Part shown: positions 11,066 through 22,479 of the stretch, one piece after another | Layout: each line of letters begins with the position of its first letter | Position numbering within the stretch: the first letter of the stretch is position 1 | Origin: Neoceratodus forsteri | Taxonomy: Eukaryota > Chordata > Ceratodontiformes > Ceratodontidae | Length of the DNA: 64,000 nucleotides | Assembly: GCA_016271365.2 (NCBI GenBank) | Contig: CM028132.1 | Coordinates: forward strand, 1,186,233,001 to 1,186,297,000 | Direction of reading: 5' to 3' | Program-made: the position numbers and the translations under genes | Notes under the pieces: generated by a model | Database searches by the model: none | Told to the model about the DNA's origin: nothing | Seen by the model: the letters and a program-made list of their open reading frames with translations, nothing else

Positions 11066-11249
11066 AACATTAAAATGAATGTACTGGTGCCAGCTCAAAT
11101 GAAAATCTCCCTATTGGAAGGCCCAGTCTTCTTCCAAACTCTAGTGAGGCAAAAGCTACTGTAATGAAGCTGGAAGTTGCTCTACACCCATCCCGAAGCC
11201 ACTGAGGCTCAGCTAATCTCAAGCTCCATGGACCAGGGCCTCCAGGGGT
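11066..11249. other. unassigned spacer
   Basis: No coding or repeat signature recognised between the L2-type tail and the first CR1-like sequence. It may be the diverged 5' part of the CR1 copy. Confidence 0.3.
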
Positions 11250-11289
11250 CTCAATTTTTAGGGAGGTAGAAATAGGGAAGGGAGAGGAA

Positions 11290-11664
11290 AGGGATGTAAG
11301 GTGCCTGCCTGGTGCCATGGCTTGGATGGACAGGAAATGAATCCTTAGGATCGTGGGAGCAGCTGCAAGGGGGAGTGAGCAGGATGTCATTATCCACCTC
11401 GGGACAAATGACCTGGCTGAGAATGAGATCAGAGCAGTGCAACCTGTCTATGGCACGGATGAGGTTAGGATACTCTGCACAATGAGGTTCAGTGACTGGT
11501 TGAAAAACTGGTGCAGAGCTCAGGGATTTGGCTTCATTGGGGACTGGGGCTCCACCTGGGGGGATGCAGGCCTATATTGGCACGATGGTCTGCATCTATC
11601 CAGGAGGGGAACCAGGATCCTAGGTGATAGGTTTAAATGCCTCATTGGCAAGCATTTAAACTAG
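11290..11664 (+). pseudogene. CR1 ORF1 C-terminal SGNH esterase domain
   Basis: Encodes IIHLGTNDLAENE (about 11389-11427), which carries the GTND block of SGNH/GDSL hydrolases. FGFIGDWGSTW (11528-11560) and YWHDGLHLSRRGT (about 11575-11613) follow; the last has the D-x-x-H catalytic block. The esterase domain is a known part of ORF1 in CR1/L2-type LINEs and probably acts on lipids or membranes during retrotransposition. The N-terminal zinc-finger part is not seen in this copy. A minus-strand CR1 copy at 45641-46054 has the same domain, with about 20 residues that this copy has lost after IRAVQ. Confidence 0.8.
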
Positions 11665-11859
11665 CCAAGAGGGGGGAGGCTCTGAAAAAGAGAAGGGAAA
11701 TCCTAGCCCCTCCCCAAAAAATCAGGGTAGTTAGTGAGGTAAACACCAAGGTAGAGCAGTCGATAAGGAGAAGGGCAGGGGTAAATGGAGAAAAAGGCAG
11801 GAAGGACAGGGATGGGGCAAAAAGAAATAAAGCCATACAAAAATGGAGGGTAATGAGTA

Positions 11860-14800
11860 CCAATGCCCGTAGTCTTGGTAAAAAGCTCCCCAAAATGGTG
11901 GCCTTGATGGAAGAGGGATGCCTGGATATCATGACAGTCACAGAAACATGGTACACAGAGAACCATGACTGGGATGTCAACATACCAGGGTGCACAATCT
12001 ACTGGAGGGACAGGGAGGGAAGAAGAGGAGGAGGAGTAGCTCTCTATGTAAGGGAAGGGATCAAAGCAACAGAACTAAAGGGTAAACAGGGAGGAGAGGA
12101 GGCACTATGGGTCACCCTGGAGACTGGAAATAACATACTAAAATGCCAGCAGAATAGGCCTAACGGTCTCTCGAGTCTGGTTGATTTTCAGCACCTGCAT
12201 TGAGGGACGATTTTGGTGTCACCCCCTCCCCCTTGGGTTATACTGTCCCCAGTCCCAGATGTTCCACCTGTATTGTGCCTGGTCAGATTTACCCTCCCCT
12301 GTACCTGTCCTATCCCTTCTTAAACCGTCCACAGTCTCTATCTCTACCAGCTCCCTGGGCAGTGCATTCCATGGCTCCCCCACCCTTTCAGTGAAATAAC
12401 ATCTACTTCTCTCCCCTCTGAGCCTGCCCCCTTCCAGCTTACATGTGTGACCTCTTGTTGCCCCACCCTCCTTCCTTTGGAGCTTCCTTTGGAGCACCCT
12501 GACTGGGCCTCCTTTATTGATCCCTTTCATGTACTTCAAGACCTCCATCATGTCCCCCCATCCCTCCTCTCCTCCAGGGGGTGTACATGCCAAGCTCCTT
12601 GAGCCTCTCCTCATAGTTCCTCTCCCCCAGGTCCCAGATCATTTTGGTTGCCCTCCTTTGGACCCTTTCTAGGAGTGTAACGTCCACAATCCGCACATGG
12701 GTTGTATACAGACCCCCGCCTTGGGGGAGAAAATGGACAAGGAAATTGTAGAAGGCATCTTTAGGATGGCAGAGAAAAGGGAGATATTGCTGATGGAGGA
12801 CCTGAATATGCCAGATGTTAACTGGAGCACCATTGCTGCAGCCACATCCAAGAGCAGGGCCATTCTTGATGCCCTACAGGGGGCATGCCTCAGAAAGCTA
12901 GTTTTGGAACCCACTCGGGAGGAGCAATCTTAGACCTCATACTCTCAAATGGGGACAGAGAGGATCTCCGATCTTGAAGTGGGTAGCCATCTGGGAACAA
13001 GCGACCACCAAACAGTGTGGTTCACGATAAACTTAGCTGTAGAGTCAAGCCATACAAAAGTGAAGGTACTGGACTTCAAGAGGGCTGATTTTGTCAAAAT
13101 GGGAGAGTGCCTCAGAAAAGCACTAGCAAACAGGCAAGAAGGTGGGGTGGAGCAACAATGGGGAAACATCAAAAATGCCATCACAGAGACAACAAGCCTT
13201 TGTGTGAAGCAATTAAGTCAATATGAAAGAAAAAAAAAAACACTATGGTTCTCAAAAGAAGTGGCGGGAAAGGTTAGGGAGAAAAAGTTAGCATTTAGGA
13301 AGTATAAGGAAACACAGAAGAAGCAGGACAGAGAACTGTACCAGTTGAAGCAGAAGGAAGCGGGGAAGGCAGTCAGAATAGCTAAGGCCCAAATGGAGGA
13401 AAAGATAGCAATCTCGGTTAAGAAGGGGGATAAAACCTTTTATAGGTACATTAGGGAGCAAAGAAAGACTAAGGCAGGGATACTGAGGCTGAATAAAGAG
13501 GAAGGTGGTTAGGCATAGAGCAACAGTGAAAAAGCAGGGATACTGAATGAATACTTCTGCTCAGTATTCACAATGGAACAGCACGGGGAGATACCGAATC
13601 CAGTCAATAGAAGCACACTGGATATGGGGGTTGATATTAATCCTTTCTCAGAAGAAAGGGTTCTGAAAGAACTCTTAAAACTGAAGGTGGATAAAGCAAA
13701 GGGGCCCTGATGGGATTCACCCCAGAATTCTAAAAGAACTAAGGGAAGAACTAGTAACACCACTGACTACCCTTTTTAATAAGTCATGGGAGGATGGTGT
13801 GGTACCTGAGGACTGGAGGAAGGCAGATGTGATTCCCCTTCACAAAAGTGGGAGCAAGACAGAGGAAGAAAACTACAGACCTGTCAGTTTGACCTTAGTG
13901 GTAGGGAAAATTATGGAATTACTTTTGAAGGAAAGAATTCTTGAGTACCTAGAGGCCAGTGGAGCACAGGACACAAGGCAGCATGGATTCATAGCAGGAA
14001 GGTCATGTCAGACAAATCTAATTGATTTCTTTGACTGGGTGACCAAAGTAGCAGACCAGGGAGGAGCTATGGACATGGTCTACCTAGACTTTAGCAAGCC
14101 ATTTGACACAGTCCCGCACAAAAGATAAATAAACAAATTAGCCAGCCTGGGAGTGGGTCCCAGGGTGGTAGCCTGGGTAAAACACTGGCTGGACAACAGG
14201 ACATAGATGGTAATAGTAAATGGAGTCCACAATGAAGAAAGGGGGGTTACTAGTGGGGTACCACAGGGTTCAGTACTGGGGCCAGTCCTTTTTAATGTCT
14301 TTATAAGTGACATTGCAGAGGGACTGGAAGGAGAAGTATGTCTCTTTGCAGATGACACAAAGATCTGCAACAGGGTTGATATGCAAGGTGGGGTGGAAAG
14401 GATGAAATGGACTTGGCAAGGTTGGAGGAATGGTCAAACGTATGGCAGCTTAGATTCAATGCAAAGAAGTGCAAAGTAATGCACCTGGGAAACAAAACCC
14501 CAGGAAAAAGTGCACAATGGGGTAAGATACTGACAACAACAAAAATGGAAAGGGACCTGGGGGTAGTCATATCAGATGACCTAAAGGTGGGCCAGCAATG
14601 CGAGAAGGCAGTAAGGAGGGCTGGGGGGATATTGGGATGCATAGGGAGAGGCATCACCAGTAGAAAACAGGAAGTTGTTGGTCCTCTGTACAGACAGTTG
14701 GTAAGACCACATCTGGAGTACTGTGTACAGTTCTGGATACCCCATCTCCGCAATGACAGACAGGGTGGAGGCTGTCCGGAGGAGGGCAACTAAAATGGTT

Positions 14801-15152
14801 CAGGGTCTGCACCAGAAGACATATGAAGAAAGACTAAAGGAGCTTAAGATGTATAGCCTCGAGGAAAGGAGGGAGAGGGGGACATGATAGAAACTTTTCA
14901 ATTCCTCAAGGGAAACAACAAAGTCTAAGAGGGTAGCATCTTTCAGAAAAAGAGATGTGCAAGAACAAGGGGGCACAATTTGAAGATGGGGGGTGGCTCA
15001 GAGGTAATGTGAGGAAGTATTCCTTCACAGACAGGGTTGTCGATGCATGGAACAGCCTTCCTGAGGCAGTCGTAGAGTCAAATACAGTGGGGGAATTCAA
15101 GAATGCATGGCACAGACATAAGGCAATTCTAGTGTGGGGTAGGAGGAAGTAA
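11860..15152 (+). pseudogene. CR1 ORF2 endonuclease-reverse transcriptase (interrupted)
   Basis: The endonuclease starts MSTNARSLGKKLPKMVALM (about 11852), has TVTETWYTE and RRGGGVALYV, and is cut near 12131. It resumes at 12678 with HMGCIQTP, then LGTSDHQTVWFTI (about 12991). The RT shows GIHP.ILKEL (about 13713-13740), WRKADVIPLHKSGS, VYLDFSKPFDTVPHK (about 14079-14125, motif A), TSGVPQGSVLGPVLF and LFADDTKICNRV (about 14341-14380, both Asp kept). LRFNAKKCKVMHLG and the thumb follow, then the C-terminal EERRERG...FKYLK-like block. There are at least six frameshifts or stops and one insertion, so it is inactive. Confidence 0.85.
12131..12677 (-). mobile_element. 5'-truncated CR1-like fragment of another subfamily, reverse orientation
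   Basis: Minus-strand translation gives [28 protein letters not shown] (coding near 12600-12680), GGMGGHDGGLEVHERDQ-like sequence, and FTERVGEPWNALPRELVEIETVDG. This is the CR1 C-terminal sequence and 3' end, but clearly diverged from the other copies in the window (ERVGEPWNALPREL against DRVVDAWNSLPEAV). It interrupts the CR1 no. 1 endonuclease. A short 'taac' repeat flanks it, too short to be decisive. Confidence 0.75.
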
Positions 15153-15262
15153 GCTATTGGTTAACTAGGATCTGCGGTTTATCCATTCGGTAGAGAAATG
15201 GGCAAACTAGGTGGGCCAAGTGGTCCTTATCTGCCATCAAATTCTATGTTTCTGTGTAAGTA

Positions 15263-15892
15263 AAATATGCCCTTCTCCTCCATCCCAGAGCCAGTCGGAA
15301 ATCAATCCTCAGTCCAGTGGCTTGCAGAACTGGAGGAATGAACAATCCACAGACAAATGACTTACATGACTCACCTTTTGAGGAGACAGGAGTAATTTTT
15401 GGTTTTGCTGCAAGAGACCTCGTGGCAATTGAAGAATACAGGCGCCATGCTTGTGACAGAGGTTACCCTGAGCCATAACTTCCATATAGTGCATGGTAGA
15501 ATGTCATTCTAGGTAGAAATTCGTACCTAGAATAACATTATTATGCTGTAGTAGCTGCATCTTGTTGTTGTGCTGCACTAGATACGTAACTACTGCAGCA
15601 CAACCTGGAACGCATTCTTACGCTGTACCCGCTAGAGCTGCGGCTGCTGTTTCTTCCCCCAGGTCACATAGTTTCATCATCATGAGTTTTCAACATTGAT
15701 GCCATTTGAAGACACTGAGGAACAAAACAGCAGGAATGTCCTTTCAAAATGAAACTATTTGTTTTCTTGTAACCGGTAGTCTTAGTAGGACATTTTTTAA
15801 CTGGACTTGTTTCCCCAATTTTTTTGCCTTGTTTGCTCATAGCACCAAATGTTAGTTGCTCCAGTTCTCCATTTCCACTTTGGAATGCCCTC
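15263..15892. other. unassigned sequence between two CR1 copies
   Basis: No motif-bearing frame and no terminal repeats recognised. A partial palindrome 'attctaggtagaaattcgtacctagaat' lies at about 15508-15536. It could be the centre of a small foldback element, but outer ends were not found. Confidence 0.3.
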
Positions 15893-17254
15893 AGTGAGTG
15901 GTTTAAATGCTACACTGGCAAGCATTTGTACTACCCAAGGGGGCAGTCGGAATGAAGAAAGGAGGCATAAACTGTTCCCCCCACAAGCTCAAGAGGTCAA
16001 CTACAGGAACCTGGATGCAGAAAAGAAACCAAAAAAGGTGAAATCCAAAGGGTAGAAGAAAAAAGGAAACTAAGATAACAAGTGAGCGAAACAAGGAAGG
16101 CAAAGGGAAAGGAGGGGGCACATTCTGGAAAGCCATGTGTGCAAATGCTTGTAGTCTGGGCAACAAGGTTACAGACCTAGAGGCCACCATGATGGAAGCG
16201 AACCTGGATTTAATTGCCATTACAGAGACCTAGTGCAGTGAAAACCAAGACTGCAATATGGCCATAGCAGGATATGTTCTGTTCAGAAGGGACAGGGTAG
16301 GTAGAAAAAGGGGAAGAGTAGCTTTTTATGTAAGGGACAACATAAGGGCTATGGAAATACAAGGTGAGCAAGGAGGAGTGGAGGTATTATGGGTCACCCT
16401 AGAAAAAAGGAAAGGGGTCATTATTCACACAGGAGTGGTCTATAGACCTCCAGCCCGGGGGGAAGAAGTGGATGGGAAAATGATGGAAGCTATCCATAGG
16501 ATGGCTCATAAAGGAGTCTACCACATGTGGATTGAAGCCCTGCAGGGGGCATTCCTCAGGCAACTTGTAATGGAACTCACTCATGAAGGGGCGTTGCAGA
16601 ATCTGGTACCGACAAATGGGGACAGTATTGCAGATGTCACAGCGGGGGACCACCTGGGAACCAGTGACCTTCGTACAGTGTGGTTTAATGTTGGAACCTG
16701 GGTAGAGTCGAACCACACAAGGAAAAGGATCATGGACTTTAGGAGGGCCAGTTTTGCATTGAAAAAGCTACACATCTCTGTGTAAGGCAGATTAGCAAGG
16801 GAAAGAGAAAAAGGAAAACACTATGGTTCTCTAGTGACGTAGCAGAAAAGTAAGAGCAAAGAAACTGGCAATTAGAAAGTATAAAAAAACACAGAAAGAG
16901 GAGGATAGGGAGCCTTATCAAGAGAAACAAAGGGAGGCATGGAAGGCAGTCAGGAGCACAAAAGCACAGAGAATATTGCAAAATCAGAAAAAAGAGCCAC
17001 GACTTTTTGGGATACACAAGTGAAATGAGAAAGGCCAAAGGGAGGGATAGTCAGATGAAAGGGGGGCTTGTGGGAGGACCACCAAAAATGCGCATATTGA
17101 ACAAATACTTCTGTTCAATATTTACAGAGGAGGGGGTAGGTAGCAGGCCAATAATAAAGCACAAGGGCATAAAGGGAAGGGAAGTAGACACTAGCTCTTT
17201 TACAATAGAAAGCATCCTAAGGGCATTGTCACGGTTAGAAGTAGACAAGGCGGA
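15893..17254 (+). mobile_element. CR1 LINE no. 2, endonuclease portion
   Basis: Begins in the ORF1/ORF2 junction ('gtggtttaaatgctacactggcaagcatt', compare 11630-11660). It encodes NACSLGNKVTDLEATMMEANLDLIAITET (about 16140-16230), GRVAFYVRDNIRAMEIQGEQGG and GVVYRPPARGEE. GDHLGTSDLRTVWFN (about 16648-16690) and an RFRKY-like basic linker come next, ending with SRLEVDKA at about 17235-17253. It lacks the RT, which should lie beyond the Tx1-like element inserted at 17255 and so outside this window. Several stops. It is more diverged from CR1 nos. 1, 4 and 5 than those are from one another. Confidence 0.8.
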
Positions 17255-17559
17255 CTTCCGGTGATGTCATCTAGCTGATGGCTGCCTAAATCAAGAGCTC
17301 TCCATCTAGTATTATTAAACTCCTCACATGCAGAATAATTCCCACTATTGTTCAAATTTCCTACATTGGGCGAGGTACGACACTAAATAAGAATAAGGGA
17401 GGTGGCAACAAATTTAGTGTTCTGGAGCATGAAAGCGAGAGAACAGATCAAGAAATATCTGATTTTGAGGCCTCTGAGGTTTCTTTGCCATCTACGCTCT
17501 CTTCATCTGTGAAGGCCTCGAAATCTCAATCCAAATTGAAATTGTAGTATATAAAAATA

Positions 17560-18427
17560 AATGCAATGGCTACCAAAACTGATAAAATACTTTCAGAGCG
17601 CACTGATTTTAAAGCTGTTTCACACATTTCAAGATTCTTTAACTTCTTTCCGAACTGATATGACTACACTGGAGGGAAGGGTGAACACAATGGAGGAGAC
17701 ATCTACGGAGCATGCGACATGCATCACTAAAATACAAAACACCCTACAACAAGTGGTCAAAGTTTGCCAACTCACAATCGATCGACAGGAGGTCACTGAA
17801 CATAGGCACTGCAGGAAAAATATAAGAATATACTCTGCCAGAGAACAGTGAGTGAACTGATATCCCGGACTTTGTAGAAACTCTACTACGCACATGTCTA
17901 ACTCTTGATTCGGATTTTCAGCTGGAGATTGAGAGGGGAGATCAGGCCTTGGGGCCCAAGCTCACTAACCCAAATGCCCGTCCTAGATCCATAATAGTTT
18001 GTTTTCTGAGGTACCAAACTAAAGACTTAATTCTTAGGAAAGCAAGGGCATGAAGAAAGTTTTTTCTATGGCACCACCAGGATTGTTTCTGGATAATGAT
18101 TATGCACCAACAACAATGCAACATCAGTGGGAGTACATACCCTTATTTGTGGTGCTCCACTAGAATAAGTTAAAATTTCAGACCCCATACCCACCCTGCT
18201 TGGTAATCCAGTACCCAAATGGCCAGCAGAATTATGGTACAGCTACTGCTGCATTATTGGATCTACAGAAATGTGGTTTTACCATCCCTCCACATGTGGC
18301 CTTGCCGCAGATATCGACTATGAGAGGTGCCATCGGGAACTCTGCTCTACAGGATTCCAGGACTCAGCAGACTCCTATGGAGTCCCTGAGGCAGATGCTC
18401 TTGCAAATTACCACACCGGACACCTGA
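17560..18427 (+). pseudogene. Tx1/L1-like ORF1 (RNA-binding protein)
   Basis: Coiled-coil region TTLEGRVNTMEE...CITKIQNTLQQVVKV (about 17662-17765) is followed by HCRKNIRIYSARE (about 17808-17846), the start of the RRM. QLEIERGDQALGPKLTNPNARPRSIIVCFLRYQTKDLILRKA-like coding comes next (about 17920-18048), the usual RRM/C-terminal domain core. NGQQNYGTATAALLDLQ and a basic/Gln-rich C-terminus close it. A frameshift lies near 17850 and a stop near 18050. Family role: trimeric nucleic acid chaperone in the retrotransposition particle. Confidence 0.75.
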
Positions 18428-18429
18428 AT

Positions 18430-20864
18430 CCTTAAGCAATCAAACTTTTGCCCCAGTGACAGTGAGTAGCCTGGTGGGTTGTTGAGGTCTGGATGTTTTC
18501 TCCCCTTCTCCTTTCGTGGGGAGGACGGGAGGATTGTGTTGCGACCTGGGCTCAGCTCTGTTGAGACCCTGCCTCTGGCCATGAGGTGTGTGTGTGGGGG
18601 CAGGGGCGCTACCCCAAGGGTGTGGCAGGCAATCTTAATGAGGGTGTGGTTTTCCAGATGGCTCTCTCTAAAACACAATGTAAACTAATCACAGCATTAC
18701 ACTTGGGGTGCGATGGTGAACCTGTGGGGTGAGGGCTGGACCTGGAGCATAGATCCCAAAGATTTGAGCTGGAGGTAGGGGGCTGATTCCCGTTAAATAG
18801 GGGTACCCTCTCTGGCTCATTGCATCTTGTGGACTGGGCGGTGCTCAAACTACTGGACTAAATATTTCTTTTCTTCAACATGTAATAGGCAGAGGTGTAC
18901 GGGGTTCCAGGATGCTGGGCTCTCGTGCGCGGCTCCCACAAACCAAGCAATCTGCTACACAAGGCTGACTTGGGAACTGTCACCCCACTGAACTCCCTCA
19001 TCCATCTTCAAATATTGTATAAAATGGAGCACTGGTGGGAAGGGCAGACCGAGAGGCTGGCCTGGTCAATGGTCTCCATCCAGTCAGGATCCCATTAGAT
19101 AGGGCTCTCTTGACTTTACACAATTCTTCACACACAGGATTGAGGTTGGATGTTGCTGGGTCTGGCCTGGGATCCTCATGGAGCCCTAGCTTCCCCAATA
19201 AATTTGAGGATGGGGGGCTGATTGGGGAGACCGCGCACTCCTATGAGGAACCACTGATACTGAACTGCCTGTGATGTGCTTCATGGGGTGGTCATCTCTC
19301 CTCCTAATGCACTGACTCTGGGGATTGGGAATCTATGTGAGGCCAGATGACAGTTGCTGCTCTAATAAAGGGAGGTTACTTTATTTTGGCCCCCCTGACC
19401 TCCTGCTTCTCCTGCCCACTGGGGGGGGGGATGGTACTTGTAGCACTCACGGACAGAATGAGGAGATCCTCAGCTGACGACTGTGACTCGGGGCAGCTTT
19501 ATTTTCTCCTCTTGTTTTCTTGAAGTAAAGAAACAAACTTGATTTTTCCATGGTACAAGAATATAAAACTTTATTCATATGTACTGAGAGGATCAGGACA
19601 CATGGGAACCCCACCTGTGTACTGGATATATATTTCTGTACCCAAGTGGTACATAAGTGCCATTGGCCTGGGACAGTTTCAGTTCTGAAGGATTGCTTCA
19701 TGGACCAAATGATGTGCCCTCCGCACTCAGGAGGAGCTCATGCAGTTAATCAGAACAATCTTGTCTGTTAATAAGGATCTTAGCAGTTGAATCATGGCTA
19801 CCTCTATTTGAATCTAGTTCAATATATGCTCGGGGAGGGGGAAATCTAGTGGTCCAGTGGTGATGTTACACATGTTTTTTTCAGCTTATTCTTAGGTCCT
19901 TAGTCCACCACCCCCTTTATGTTTTCTAGTAGGTTTAACCCTACTAGTCCCAATACTTTACACACTTAAACACACACACACACGGTAGGGGTCTATGGCA
20001 CCCCATGGGATCCACTTCTGTTAAAAGAAGTGTACTTCTCCCTAGAAGGCTTTTACTGCCATCACAAATAAGGATGCTTAAGGTTGTAGCCTTACAGTTG
20101 GAAGTCAGAGTTAGTTATCCTAGGAACATGGGGAGATGGGAATTACAACCCGTCTACCTGAGGTTGTCACTATTTCGGCCCAGTTGGCCTTTAGTTTACA
20201 TTATACTGACAGGCCAAGCATGTTGCCTGCCATTTCTAGTTAATAGTATAGTTAATAGTTGGGTACATCTTATTTTGTTTGGGGTTTATGAAGGTACATG
20301 GATGTGGCTGACATATATTTTCATTAGGCATTCTGGCATGTGTATTGAAAACACAGCATATCTTCTGGTTACATCCCATAGGGGGAGTGCAGGAACAGTG
20401 GAGCTTTTTTTCCTATGTAGTTTGTGTTTTTTTCCTGGTTTTCTCCCCACCTGGGACCCTGGCATACATGTACATGTGTGCGCATGGAGGTGCACATACA
20501 TGCTGGGTACCAGCTTGGCCCCTTCTCCTCCACCCCTGGTGATCACCTGCCACCCCCTCCACCTACTCTTCCCATCAGACTGCCACCTGATGGGAGCAGA
20601 ACTATGGAGGGGGGGCAAGCACTCATCCCTTCCTGGGAGTGGAGAGCCATCTCACGGCATCTCAATCCCACTCCTCGCATGCCCCCCCCCGCCAACTCCC
20701 GACAACCTGGGCTCATTCCCAAACACAGGTCACCAGCATGGCGCAAGGTACGGCATCCAGTGCCTCAACCATCAGCATCACTGGGCCAGCCAAGACAGTG
20801 GAGATTGTGGTCTTGGTTGAGTATGGCTTGTGCAGAGGGGGGTTGATTTGGCCTTACAGGCATA
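18430..20864. other. long ORF1-ORF2 spacer of Tx1/L1-like no. 1, unassigned content
   Basis: No family motif found. A (CA)n tract lies near 19969-19984, and a C/T-rich part near 20520-20700. Open frames of 60-270 codons here lack recognisable domains. A stretch of about 19430-20150 differs in base composition and could be an unidentified insertion, but no terminal repeats were found. Confidence 0.35.
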
Positions 20865-21895
20865 ATGAGTGTCCCCTTTAGAATAATTTCCCATAATGTA
20901 AATTGGCTGATTGGACCAATCAAATGCTACCAAACACTAACAGCCTTGAAAAATATTTTGCTGCTGCAGAAGACATACCTCTCAGTGACCGAACATCAAA
21001 AGTTACAGAAATGTGGTTTCTCCCAGGTGGTGGACTCGGACTATCGACATGGTAGGCACAGGGGGAAGTGGTCTTCATGCCTAAGAATTCTCCCTTTGTT
21101 CTCACACATCATTACTCTGACAGGGAGGGACGTTTATCGTTGGCAGTGGGCATGGCCCAGGGGCAACAGCTAACAGTCTGCAGCATTTTTATACCACCAG
21201 GTAGTGATGCATCCTCCATTCAACAACTGATAGACACAATTCTCACTCATTAGCAGGGTATGCTGTTATTAGGTGGGACCTGAACTATCTACTAAACCCA
21301 TTGTGGGATACTTTTGCATCTAGATCTCCATCACTTACAACCGGACAGAAACATCATAGAAGGTTGCTCAGAGAGGTGGGCCTGGTAGATGCATGATGCC
21401 ATTTACACCCATCCCTTCAGCTATTCACATTCTATTTGCATGCCCATAGGCACTATTCCTGTTTAGATTATTTTTGTGAGAGTAAGGAACATTTGGAAGC
21501 AGTCCATGTGGCAGAAATTAAGAGTATTTACCTCTCTCATCACGCCCCCATTACATTAGAATTAAACATCTTGAGAGAAAGGAAAAACACAATATGGTGT
21601 TTCAATAATTTTTTATTAAAGCATCCTGCTTTTATTGATTTGTTGAAAACAAAAATCCCAGAAATTATACCAATTTATACTTCTACCCAGACCTCCCCCC
21701 AACACCCTGAAAACCATTTTGTGGGGCTACATTATTGCATATGCCGCTAAGAAAAAATGACAGGCCGAGGCATGTCTTCAGGAATTGCAGGATAAGCTCA
21801 AGTTTCTTCAGGATGCCCATATGCAGGGGGATCATTCTCTGGCAGATCAGGTCTCTCATACACAACAAGAGATTCAATGGAGATTAACCTGTATG
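20865..21895 (+). pseudogene. Tx1/L1-like ORF2 endonuclease domain (truncated)
   Basis: The chosen start MSVPFRIISHNVNWL (20865) carries the N-terminal S-x-N-V-N motif of L1-type endonuclease. LLLQKTYLS (canonical LLQETHL, Glu changed to Lys) and SDYRHGR follow. NSPFVLTHHYSDREGR and QQLTVCSIFIPPGSD match the strand leading to the Y-A-P motif. A LGGT block stands where GDxN is expected, then HAHRHYSCLDYFCESKEHL (canonical S..SRLDYFF.S) and YLSHHAPITLEL (SDHAPI, Asp changed to His). Catalytic positions are altered and two frameshifts are present. The DIRS insertion cuts it at about 21904. Confidence 0.8.
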
Positions 21896-21904
21896 ATAGA
21901 AATA

Positions 21905-21990
21905 GAAACGATGTACCTACCATAATTCTTGATCTTCTTGGATGAAGTCTTCACCATTCATTCACACTAATGGGACTATGCTGGAGGTGC
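21905..21990. repeat. DIRS no. 2 right inverted terminal repeat (outer part)
   Basis: Outer end 'gaaacgatgtacctaccataattcttgatctt', then 'gaagtcttcaccattcattcacactaatggga'. The first part is the reverse complement of 22322-22358; the second recurs directly at 22374-22412. The inner limit of the repeat cannot be set, because the left repeat is outside the window. Confidence 0.7.
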
Positions 21991-22319
21991 TAGGACCCAG
22001 CGGGAGCCAAAAAATCTTCAGGAGGGCCAGCGCCAAGGTAGGACTGCACACACGCAATACCACAAGGCTAGCTTAATCTTATATGGGCTATCTCGGCGTC
22101 AACCCTCCAACCGCCTCAGTTCCTTTTTAACTGAGGAGGTGCAGCATAAACTAACCTAGGAAACACCTAACCTAATCCGGGCATAGGATAGCCCGGGTGA
22201 CCCGTGTAAGAAGAGTCTGCTCAACAGCGTCTTCACAGCCCAAGCCAATGAGGGAGTGAGGACCAGCAGCAGGATGAGTGAGCTCGGAGATGGTGGGTGT
22301 GTGTGAATGAACACAGAAG

Positions 22320-22420
22320 GCTTTGTCCATAAAGATCAAGAATTGCGGTAGGTATATCATTTCCATATTTTCCTGGACTAGAAGTCTTCACCATTCACTC
22401 ACACTAATGGGAGAGCACTG
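22320..22420. repeat. DIRS no. 2 internal complementary region
   Basis: The left half (22322-22358, 'aagatcaagaattgcggtagg' and on to 'atcatttcc') is complementary to the right outer end at 21905. The right half (22359-22420, 'atattttcctgg' to 'cactaatggga') should be complementary to the left outer end beyond 64000. Same layout as 4105-4225 in DIRS no. 1, which confirms the reading. Confidence 0.75.
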
Positions 22421-22479
22421 AGCTAAAAAACAATTCCCCCCCCCCCCGAGTAAGGCAGCAGGAGACAGAGCTCACTCAG

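Larger units (their letters stand above)
11250..15262 (+). mobile_element. CR1 LINE no. 1 (ORF1 esterase, ORF2, 3' end)
   Basis: About 4 kb of a CR1-clade element. It has an ORF1 with an SGNH-esterase domain, an ORF2 with endonuclease and reverse transcriptase, and a 3' end 'attctatgtttctgtg' (about 15240-15257). That end resembles the ATTCTATG tail of amniote CR1. Joins to four other CR1 copies in the window confirm the consensus order. ORF2 is interrupted by a reverse CR1-like fragment (12131-12677) and has many frameshifts and stops. Confidence 0.85.
17255..21904 (+). mobile_element. Tx1/L1-like LINE no. 1 (ORF1 and start of ORF2)
   Basis: Starts with CGGACTTCCGGTGATGTCA (17251-17269), a typical 5' start of Tx1/L1 elements, immediately after the CR1 VDKA coding. 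ORF1 occupies about 17400-18430, and ORF2 endonuclease runs from 20865 to about 21895. It is cut at 21904/21905 by the right end of a DIRS element; RT and 3' parts would lie past position 64000. The 2.4-kb gap between ORF1 and ORF2 is long and may include an unrecognised insertion. Confidence 0.75.

Noticed and set aside
15508..15536. Palindrome near 15520 as a terminator or foldback element
   Set aside because: Short and isolated, no terminal repeats or flanking duplication identified; noted only as unassigned.
19447..19771. Possible LTR (AATAAA-like signals, T-rich) near 19440-20150
   Set aside because: No matching second LTR, no TG...CA ends or duplication found.
20005..20820. 271-codon open frame on the plus strand
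   Set aside because: No domain, odd composition (Pro/His/Trp/Cys rich), overlaps other open frames in the same C/T-rich stretch, and lies in the gap between Tx1-like ORF1 and ORF2. Treated as chance.
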